From positions 1 to 64,000 of the forward strand of contig CANQIB010000005.1 of NCBI GenBank assembly GCA_947623915.1: a stretch of DNA of 64,000 bases, written 5' to 3'. Positions within the stretch are counted from its first letter, which is position 1, and every line of letters begins with the position of its first letter. This DNA is from an uncultured Ruminiclostridium sp. Lineage in GTDB: Bacteria > Bacillota > Clostridia > Oscillospirales > Ruminococcaceae. The position numbers and the translations under genes are program-made. Of the stretch, positions 57,584 to 64,000 are shown one piece after another. Under the pieces are notes generated by a model. That model searched no databases. It saw only the letters and a program-made list of their open reading frames with translations, and was not told the DNA's origin.

Positions 57584-59245
57584 ATGAACAAATACGATGC
57601 CGAGAAAACCGTAACGGAATATTTAAAGCCCGTCTTCGGGTTTGCGCTGAAACGCTGTAAAAGTATTCAGGACGCGGAAGACCTGTCGCAGGAGATAATG
57701 CTGCGGGCATTTCGCGCGCTGCTTTTGAACGATGATATAGCGGACACGAACAAATTCATATGGACTATCGCCCATAACGCGCTCAGCAATTATTATCGCG
57801 ATACCGCGAAAAATACGGTCGGCGTTTCGATCGACGAGATCGCGGAGCTTGTCGCAGATACGTCCGCCGAACCTGACGCGAATGACGAGCATGACGCAGT
57901 CCTGCGTCTGCAAAGCGAGATAGCTTACCTTTCCAAACTGCAAAGGCGTATCGTGATCGCATATTATTTTAAAAACCGAAAGCAGGCGGATATAGCAAAA
58001 GAATTAGATATTCCTCTCGGCACCGTCAAGTGGCACCTGTTTGAGGCAAAGAAAGAATTGAAACGAGGAATGGAAACCATGAGAAAATCAAGCGAACTTA
58101 AATTTGACCCTATTCATTTTCACTCATACGGTATCAGCGGTTCTGCCGGCTCAAAATCTCCCGACGAGATCTTCCGCTCGACCCTTGCTCAGAATATCTG
58201 CTACTGTGTGCGTGATACGGCAAAGACGGTAAACGAAATTTCCGAGGATTTGGGTGTTTCCCCGGTCTATGTGGAAACGGAGGTCGATTTTTTAGAGGAA
58301 TACGGCCTTTTACAAGTCGAGAAAGGCAAATATATTGTTAATTTTATAATCAGCGAGCCTACCGCCGAGCTTCTTACCGTGCAAGATGATATGTATAAGC
58401 GTGCCGCCGCGCTGTTTGCAAACGATTTGTACGACGAACTGATCGGATCCGATATTCTTGACGATCCTGACATTATTTGTCATCAAACGGATGAGGCGAT
58501 CTCCCTGACCGAAACATCGACGTCGGACCGCAATTTTTTACTGTGGTCGCTGATCCCGTATATTGCCGCCTGCTCCGGAGAAAGACTTAGGGACGATAAG
58601 ATCTCTTTTGAAGAGGTTGCTTCAATTCGTCCTGACGGTGGACAGAACATCTTTCACGCGGAGGTCTTGTCGGAAAATTTGGCGCTGCCGGAAGACTATG
58701 CGGAAATGAAAAATTGGTGCGGACCGATGTGGAACGAAGCGTACGGCCACATACTTTGGCAGGTCGACAGTCGCTGGTCGCGGCGCGAAAAGCCCGATAC
58801 ACGCTATTCTCAAGACGCAAAGCGAGTGCTTTCTCTTTATAGTCGGGAGAAAGAGGAGACTTTGTCAAAGGATGAATATGCTTGGCTCGCCGAGCGCGGC
58901 TTTATCAAAACAAACGGCGATCATGACGGGGATTTCAAGTCTTCATGGCAGATCGTGATACTTGCGAGCAAGGAGATCAAAGAAAAACTGCTTGCCGTCG
59001 GCGAGAAGATCAAGGAAAAGTACAGGGCGGAATTTGCCGCTTTGAAAGCGCCTTACGCCGAGGCTGTTTTAAAGTCGATCCCGACTCATCTGAAAAAGGT
59101 AATAGAATTTGAATTGCAGTATATCTTCCACTCCGACGGGTTGTTTCTGCTGCATTGCATCACCGAGCTAATAAAAAACGGTAAGCTGAAAGAACCCTCC
59201 GAAGCTCAGCGAAAAGCGCTGACAACGCTGATAATGCCGAAATGA
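57584..59245 (+). CDS. ECF-type sigma factor with long C-terminal extension
   Basis: A 553-residue protein. Residues 1-175 are a sigma factor: region 2 YLKPVFGFALKRCKSIQDAEDLSQEIMLRAFRA and region 4 LSKLQRRIVIAYYFKNRKQADIAKELDIPLGTVKWHLFEAKKELK. Then a winged-helix-like segment (NICYCVRDTAKTVNEISEDLGVSPVYVETEVDFLEEYGLL), and ~280 residues of unknown fold, with Trp/Asp-rich middle and a helical C-terminus. The ATG at 57584 after AGAGG is preferred over 57551. The extension may sense a signal in place of an anti-sigma factor. Confidence 0.85.
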   Translation: MNKYDAEKTVTEYLKPVFGFALKRCKSIQDAEDLSQEIMLRAFRALLLNDDIADTNKFIWTIAHNALSNYYRDTAKNTVGVSIDEIAELVADTSAEPDANDEHDAVLRLQSEIAYLSKLQRRIVIAYYFKNRKQADIAKELDIPLGTVKWHLFEAKKELKRGMETMRKSSELKFDPIHFHSYGISGSAGSKSPDEIFRSTLAQNICYCVRDTAKTVNEISEDLGVSPVYVETEVDFLEEYGLLQVEKGKYIVNFIISEPTAELLTVQDDMYKRAAALFANDLYDELIGSDILDDPDIICHQTDEAISLTETSTSDRNFLLWSLIPYIAACSGERLRDDKISFEEVASIRPDGGQNIFHAEVLSENLALPEDYAEMKNWCGPMWNEAYGHILWQVDSRWSRREKPDTRYSQDAKRVLSLYSREKEETLSKDEYAWLAERGFIKTNGDHDGDFKSSWQIVILASKEIKEKLLAVGEKIKEKYRAEFAALKAPYAEAVLKSIPTHLKKVIEFELQYIFHSDGLFLLHCITELIKNGKLKEPSEAQRKALTTLIMPK

Positions 59246-59254
59246 CCGTAATAT

Positions 59255-59298
59255 AACAAAAACCGTTTTGATTGCTCAAAGCGGGTTTTGTTTTGTTA
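59255..59298. terminator. Bidirectional terminator
   Basis: AACAAAACCCGCTTTG-type arms (AACAAAAACCGTTTTG and CAAAGCGGGTTTTGTT) pair over a short loop between the convergent sigma and CPBP genes. Confidence 0.7.
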
Positions 59299-59339
59299 TC
59301 AATTTTTGAGCCGTGCGCCGACGGGCGGCAAGGCGTATT

Positions 59340-60014
59340 TTAAAATAATACAAACACGGCGGCAAGCGATATCGCGTTTCCGAGAATGTGCGAAATGGTG
59401 CTGATAACGCAATTTCCCGATTTATAATAAATCACCGAGAAAATCATGCTGTCGATGAATACGCAGGCGACGTCATAAATTACGACTCCTACGTTTCCCA
59501 CGGCGATATGACCCGCCGCAAAAGCAAGAGATGAAACGACCGCGCAGAGCCAAAACGGAAATATCTTCATGCCTTTTCCAAGGAAAAATCCCCGATATGC
59601 TATCTCCTCGCCGAATGCCGCAACGATTACCTGAACTATCAGCAGTGCGATTTTGTCAAAAGACAGGATAGTACCCACCCGCCCCATTTCATGAGCGGCA
59701 AATTCTCCGCCGAAAATCAGATTTCCGACTACAAGCGCCGCAATGCCGCTCACGATCGGCAGCAGCCCCCAAACTATCACACTCGGCTTTTTGAGATCCT
59801 TCAAAACAGTATTAAAACGCAGTCCCGATTCGGAGCCTTTGGCTTTGCCGACAATTTCCGCAATAAAGAAAAACGCTATCCCCACAAACACGGAGTAACC
59901 CGCTATGTTTGAGGACGGGAACACCTTTGTTGCGGTCAGCAATATCATTACTATGATACCCGTGAACGTGATAACAGCGCTGTTTTTTCCGCTGCCCGTG
60001 ATTTGATTTTTCAT
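59340..60014 (-). CDS. CPBP-family intramembrane metalloprotease
   Basis: A 224-residue membrane protein with about seven helices and the CPBP (Abi/CAAX-like) motifs: FGEEIAYRGFFLG (EExxxR), FAAGHIAVGN and ISHILGNAIS. The family cleaves CAAX-type or bacteriocin-related peptides and gives self-immunity in some cases. It follows the TetR gene by 1 nt, so it is likely controlled by it. Confidence 0.9.
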   Translation of the reverse strand: MKNQITGSGKNSAVITFTGIIVMILLTATKVFPSSNIAGYSVFVGIAFFFIAEIVGKAKGSESGLRFNTVLKDLKKPSVIVWGLLPIVSGIAALVVGNLIFGGEFAAHEMGRVGTILSFDKIALLIVQVIVAAFGEEIAYRGFFLGKGMKIFPFWLCAVVSSLAFAAGHIAVGNVGVVIYDVACVFIDSMIFSVIYYKSGNCVISTISHILGNAISLAAVFVLF

Positions 60015-60015
60015 T

Positions 60016-60582
60016 TCATTCCCCCCGCACCGCCAAAATTGCGCCTCTGTATGCCCGCTCCAACTGGGAGCTTATGACCTCCTCGTCGTATTCAATGGAA
60101 TTGTTGGCTATTAGACCGGCATATCCGTGAACAAACAGAAAAACCGTAACAAAAATTTCCTTTACCTGCTCCATACTTGACCCGACCGCTCTTTGCATTG
60201 CCGAAAGAACGGGAGCAAGCTCTTCGGCGTCTATCATTTCAAGCAAAGTCGTCCCCGCAAAAAAGTTTGATTGAAAAAGAAAACGGAACAACTGCGGTTC
60301 TTCAAACGCAAAACGAATATAATTCAGCCCTATTCCGAGCATAACGCCTTTTTGCATACTTTCCGTTTTCATCAAATACTCGGAATGATAGCCGTCTGCC
60401 TTTGCATAAGCGGCTTTTTTAAGCTCCTCAATAGTAGCGAAGTGATACATAACAGGCTGCGTGGAGCATTTCAGCTTACCCGCGACAGTCCTTGCGTTGA
60501 TGTTTTCCCAGCCCTTTTCACGAACGACTTCAAAGGCGGCGTCAATGACCATTTCTTTTGTTATCTTAGGTTTTGGCGGCAC
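60016..60582 (-). CDS. TetR-family transcriptional regulator
   Basis: A 188-residue regulator: ITKEMVIDAAFEVVREKGWENINARTVAGKLKCSTQPVMYHFATIEELKKA is the DNA-binding part. The C-terminal domain (FEEPQLFRFLFQSNF) resembles that of the TetR at 47862-48434. The promoter carries a CGTTATATAACG palindrome. It and the CPBP gene form a two-gene operon. Confidence 0.92.
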   Translation of the reverse strand: MPPKPKITKEMVIDAAFEVVREKGWENINARTVAGKLKCSTQPVMYHFATIEELKKAAYAKADGYHSEYLMKTESMQKGVMLGIGLNYIRFAFEEPQLFRFLFQSNFFAGTTLLEMIDAEELAPVLSAMQRAVGSSMEQVKEIFVTVFLFVHGYAGLIANNSIEYDEEVISSQLERAYRGAILAVRGE

Positions 60583-60606
60583 GGTTTTCCCCTCTTATAA
60601 TAATTT

Positions 60607-60655
60607 TCGTTATATAACGATAGTTATATTATAATCCGTACCGTCGCTTTTGTCA
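60607..60655 (-). promoter_or_regulatory. Promoter and operator of the TetR/CPBP operon
   Basis: Minus-strand TTGACA (60655-60650), 17 nt, TATAAT (60632-60627). Just downstream is the perfect 12-bp palindrome CGTTATATAACG (60607-60618), placed to block transcription when bound. Confidence 0.85.
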
Positions 60656-60724
60656 ATCCCTCCGAATAAACTTTCATCTGTTTTTCACATTTTAAAATAC
60701 GCTCATAGCGCAGAAACATTAGCA

Positions 60725-60991
60725 AACCGTCCCCGCGGTAAAAACCGCAGGGACGGTTCAGCTTGTCGAAAAACCCTCCCTACGGTCGGATTTTCCGACA
60801 AGCTGACAAAAAATCGGCGATACCGCATAAGTGGTATCGCTCGATTTTTGCCGCGCTTTGCGCGGCTCTTATCAAACTTGAGGGTGAAAACCCTGATGGT
60901 TTTCCCCTCAAACTCCTCTTTCCTTCCGCTTTATATTGACCTTTTTCTACAGACTGAACCGTCCCCGCGGTAAAAAACCGCAGGGACGATT
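60725..60991. repeat. 198-bp hairpin element, copy 2, between duplicated hairpins
   Basis: The core 60759-60956 is the reverse complement of 13038-13235 with two differences. It is flanked by 34/35-bp direct repeats (60725-60758 and 60957-60991) of another sequence, again a hairpin (CCGTCCC...GGGACGG with inner GCGGT/ACCGC). The outer flanks add GCAAA on the left and TTTGC on the right, so the target was a longer palindrome. No gene lies in 60656-61027. Confidence 0.85.
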
Positions 60992-61027
60992 TGCATATAT
61001 GGTTCAGGCCGAAATTTATGCGCCTGT

Positions 61028-63235
61028 TTACTCCACCTCTTCCGTCCGATAAATGAACTTCACTTGACCGTCCATATCCTCGCTTGCGCCCGCAAAGCTC
61101 TTATAGCCGAGGGATACGTCCCTCGTCGCGCGGAATCTGGTCATCAGTCCGTTCAAATCGCCGTTCACCGCGTCGACGAGCTTTTGTATGCCCTTTTCGT
61201 TGAACTCTTTCAAGCCGTCGGAAAGCTGCATAGCGCCGTCACGAAGCTGAGTTATCCCGTCTATAAGAGCGGGAGCAGAGTTTTTCAGCGTAAGTATCCC
61301 GTCGTAAAGCTCGGCGGCTCCGCCGTAAAGCTGAGAAGCTCCGGCTTTCAGCTCATCGGTACCGGCTTTTAACTTTGCCGCTCCCGCCGCCGCGTCCGCC
61401 ACGCCGTCCGTATAGCTTTGCAGTCCGAGATAAAACGCGTTATAGCTGTCTAAGGAGGATTTGAGCGTAATTACCGACTTTGCTCCGTCGGCGGCGGCTT
61501 TAAGCTGCGCCTGCACCTCGTCGGACGCCATTTTTTCCGAAATTATTTTCTTTATCTGTATCTCTGTTTGCTCCGATACCGTCTTTTTTATATCGCCGCT
61601 TTTCATTTGCTCGTCGGTCTTTGCGGCAACGGTATCCTTGATAGGCTGGGACGCCGTTTGCTTTTCCGTTTCCGTTCGGATCTGCTCAAGCGCCTGTTCC
61701 GACTTCATCTGCTGTTCTATCGCCGCTTCTATCTTTTTCTGCGTTTCGGTATCTATCTTACCGGCGGCAGCCGCGCCGTCATATGTGGCTTTATCCATAT
61801 GCAAAACGGATTGTACCACCTGCTCCGACACGACATTTCTTACCGCCTGCGTTACCTGCGCCGTGACCTGTTCCTTGACGGCGGCGGATACCTGTGCGGT
61901 GACCTCCTCCCGAACGGCGGCAGTTACCTGCTGTTCGATAACTCCTCTTTGCGCCTTTACCGCTGCCGTCACTTGGTTCAGAGCCTGCTCATAAACGGCG
62001 TTTTTGTCAAGCGATTTGATAACGCCGTCCAGAGTTTTCGCATAGTTTTCAACAGTCAGGGTCGGAACGTCCAGCCCTGCGGCGGAAAGCTGAGTATTAG
62101 CCGTGGAAAGCAGCGTATCGAACACCTGCTTTGCCCCGCCGTTTAAGGTGTCGTTGTTTGACGCAAGGGTGTTGAGCCCGTCGCTTAACTCCGACGCGCC
62201 GGAGTTAATCTCGGCCGCTCCCGAATCCAAACTTCCCGCGCCGTTTTTGAGTTCCTCCGCTCCGTCGGCAAGTTTATTTATGCCCTCTACCAGTTCGTCG
62301 GACTTCTCCAACAAAACGGCTATGCCCTCGTAAAGCTGCGAAGAACCGTCCAAAAGCTGATTTGTCGCGGCGGTAAGCTCTTCCATAGAGTCGCTCAACT
62401 CGGAAACGGCATCGAACCCGTCCGTGTCAAGCTCGCTCCAAAGCTCGTTTGTAGCGAGCGTTACCGTCATATCCAATTTAAAATTACTTGCGTCGGCGGT
62501 AATTTCCACATAGTCGGGAATTTTCAGCTTATCCTCGGATATCGCAAGATCCTCCTGCAAGCCGGGGAAAGCTATCCCGACGACCGCGGTACGGTTGCCG
62601 TCATTTATCAGCTTTCCGTTGGAGACCTCCACGTTAGTGAACACGTCGTTATCAAGAAGAACGCCGGTCAGCATAGCAAACGGAACGTATATCTTCTCCT
62701 GCTTTCCGTCGATCTCCACGGTCTCGTATTGTTTATTTTGATAATCAAAACGAATAGTTACCCTGCCGCTCTTTCCGACAAGCTCGTCTGCCGAAATAGG
62801 CTCTCCGTCCAGCTTGTATGTAACGGACAACTCGACGGGAAGCTCTTTTTCGATATTGCCCTGATAGTAAATATCGTTGCCCTCGGCGTCCCATACGCAC
62901 ATATCGTCGCCGCTCACGGTGTAGCTCTCCTCGCCCTTGACGTTTTCTATATTTGAAAGCTCGGTTTTATCGTTCAGCGCGGCGCTGCCAAGTGAATTTT
63001 TTATCCAGTCGCTGACGATTATCTTTTGGACCGAGCCGTCCGCTCCTGCAAGGACATATACGGTCTCGTCTTTTGATATATCGCCGTCGTTTGCAGCGGA
63101 TACGGTTTTCGGCTCTTCCTGCGGTTTAGCTTGTTCCCTGTCGGAATTAAGGGCGAACGCGGTCGCCGCCGCGCCGCCCGCCGCGAAAACGGCGCAAAGG
63201 CAAAGCGCGGTAACTTTCGTCACTGATCTTTTCAT
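61028..63235 (-). CDS. Secreted/membrane protein with X3-Leu-X2-Gly heptad repeats
   Basis: A 735-residue exported protein, start at the ATG after AGGAGGTAC; it overlaps the transporter stop as ATGA. A signal segment (VTALCLCAVFAAGGAAATAFAL) is followed by a ~250-residue beta-rich domain, then long stretches of heptads (LADGAEELKNGAGSLDSGAAEINSGASEL-type; 20-residue sample LKNGAGSLDSGAAEINSGAS) as in YhgE/Pip proteins. A glutamine/valine-rich coiled coil (VTAAVREEVTAQVSAAV) follows. It probably works outside the membrane with the MMPL-family protein upstream, in export or envelope function. Confidence 0.82.
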   Translation of the reverse strand: MKRSVTKVTALCLCAVFAAGGAAATAFALNSDREQAKPQEEPKTVSAANDGDISKDETVYVLAGADGSVQKIIVSDWIKNSLGSAALNDKTELSNIENVKGEESYTVSGDDMCVWDAEGNDIYYQGNIEKELPVELSVTYKLDGEPISADELVGKSGRVTIRFDYQNKQYETVEIDGKQEKIYVPFAMLTGVLLDNDVFTNVEVSNGKLINDGNRTAVVGIAFPGLQEDLAISEDKLKIPDYVEITADASNFKLDMTVTLATNELWSELDTDGFDAVSELSDSMEELTAATNQLLDGSSQLYEGIAVLLEKSDELVEGINKLADGAEELKNGAGSLDSGAAEINSGASELSDGLNTLASNNDTLNGGAKQVFDTLLSTANTQLSAAGLDVPTLTVENYAKTLDGVIKSLDKNAVYEQALNQVTAAVKAQRGVIEQQVTAAVREEVTAQVSAAVKEQVTAQVTQAVRNVVSEQVVQSVLHMDKATYDGAAAAGKIDTETQKKIEAAIEQQMKSEQALEQIRTETEKQTASQPIKDTVAAKTDEQMKSGDIKKTVSEQTEIQIKKIISEKMASDEVQAQLKAAADGAKSVITLKSSLDSYNAFYLGLQSYTDGVADAAAGAAKLKAGTDELKAGASQLYGGAAELYDGILTLKNSAPALIDGITQLRDGAMQLSDGLKEFNEKGIQKLVDAVNGDLNGLMTRFRATRDVSLGYKSFAGASEDMDGQVKFIYRTEEVE

Positions 63236-64000
63236 TTCAGAAGTACCTCCTGTTTGGTTTTTGTTTTGTTTTTCATTCCGAGCGTCGTTAAGCAAATGAC
63301 TTTATCCAGCAGCAGCAAAAGCGCCGGAAGTATCAAAATCACGCACAACATACTGATGACTGCGCCGCGTGCAAGCAGCATACAAATGGAGCTTATCATA
63401 TCTATTTTTGAGTAGAGCGCCACGCCGAAGGTCGCGGCAAACAGTCCGAAACCCGAAACAAGTATAGACGGGATAGACGTGGTAAGCGCTACCCTCACCG
63501 CTTCCTTTTTGTCCTGTCCGCGTATTCGCTCCAGCTTGTAACGCGTAGTCATCAAAATCGCATAGTCTACCGTTGCGCCGAGCTGTATCGTGCTTATGCA
63601 GATAGGCGCGATAAACGGCAGGCTTTGCCCGAAGTAATGCGGCAGACCGAGGTTTATAAATATCGCAAGCTCTATCACCGCTATCAAAATGAACGGTAAA
63701 GTAGCGCTGCGTTCTACCAAAGCTATGATGATAAAAATCGCAACTATCGAAATAACGTTTACGACTTCAAAATCGTGGGAGGTAACGTCTATCATATCCT
63801 TCATGCACGGAGCCTCCCCGATAAGCATACCCGTCGGGTCGTATTTTTTCAGTATAGCGTTCAAAGAGTCTATCTGCGCGCCCACCTCGTCGGTCGCTAC
63901 CGAATATTCGGAGTTGAGCAGCAGCAATTCCCACTTATCGCTTTTTAAAAGCCCCGTAACCGATTCCGGCAGGACTTCCTCCGGCACACGCGAGCCTATC
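63232..64000 (-). CDS. MMPL/RND-family transporter, C-terminal part (runs off the window)
   Basis: The last ~255 residues of an MMPL-type membrane protein: helices with the GATVDYAILMTTRYK signature, a conserved Asp-Tyr pair in helix 4 of the bundle, and DKKEAVRVALTTSIPSILVSGFGLFAA. The end is KNKTKTKQEVLLK. The 5' end lies beyond base 64000. It is coupled to the heptad-repeat gene. Such pairs are thought to move lipids, drugs or surface polymers. Confidence 0.88.
   Translation of the reverse strand, partial: IGSRVPEEVLPESVTGLLKSDKWELLLLNSEYSVATDEVGAQIDSLNAILKKYDPTGMLIGEAPCMKDMIDVTSHDFEVVNVISIVAIFIIIALVERSATLPFILIAVIELAIFINLGLPHYFGQSLPFIAPICISTIQLGATVDYAILMTTRYKLERIRGQDKKEAVRVALTTSIPSILVSGFGLFAATFGVALYSKIDMISSICMLLARGAVISMLCVILILPALLLLLDKVICLTTLGMKNKTKTKQEVLLK

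Overview
The window is a chromosomal segment of a Gram-positive, spore-forming anaerobe of the Clostridia, most like the Ruminococcus/Oscillospiraceae group. The evidence is a complete tryptophan operon under a T-box leader, YunB and a Spo0A-like protein, a GGGtGRT protein with its NifU-like partner, a lipid-anchored GH5 cellulase carrying a cellulose-binding module, wall-anchored proteins with NxNTG sorting motifs, and textbook TTGACA-17-TATAAT promoters. No database search was possible. All family names come from motifs read in the translations.

Layout. 0-2 kb: an IS30-like transposase remnant and a lipoprotein of six PepSY repeats. 2.4-3.1 kb: an aquaporin. 3.1-12.2 kb (minus): a probable manA-glcK-ilvD-uvrB-uvrA run ending in a frameshifted flavin-binding (PPOX-like) gene. 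12.4-13.3 kb: a LUD-domain gene and a 198-bp hairpin element flanked by duplicated terminators. 13.3-20.2 kb (minus): promoter, T-box, then trpEGDCFBA. 20.4-21.8 kb: two secreted proteins with NxNTG anchors. 21.9-24.9 kb: a TetR-controlled oxidoreductase cluster with paired operators and a GNAT/carboxymuconolactone decarboxylase-cupin reading-frame fusion. 25-28 kb: a mini-transcript carrying a trpA-derived patch, a nucleotide-sugar epimerase-type protein and the cellulase. 28.4-29.2 kb: a Spo0A homologue without its phosphoacceptor. 29.2-39.1 kb (minus): patB, DUF3737, ligA, yunB, an M18 peptidase, a lytic transglycosylase, coaE, ywlC, prfA and DUF951. 39.2-42.1 kb: a small hypothetical protein, a Nudix hydrolase and the NifU-like/GGGtGRT pair. 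42.3-47.1 kb: an ECF sigma factor with an ABC-2 exporter operon.

Accessory region. 47.5-57.4 kb looks like a genomic island bounded by tRNA-Pro(UGG) and a deleted copy of the same tRNA. It holds a TetR/MacB-type ABC module, a DUF6076 fragment, fragments of an older restriction-modification locus (the 3' part of a DNA methyltransferase with two nonsense codons and the 5' part of a helicase), and, between those fragments, an A+T-richer cassette: a small unknown gene, a DUF1156-type DNA methylase and a convergent HindIII-family restriction endonuclease. The cassette promoter has its -35 box inside a palindrome containing two AAGCTT sites, which suggests control by methylation. A 5'-truncated Fic gene follows.

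57.5-64 kb: an ECF-like sigma factor with a long C-terminal extension, a CPBP protease, a TetR regulator, the second (inverted) copy of the 198-bp element, and a heptad-repeat protein coupled to an MMPL-family transporter that runs off the end of the window.
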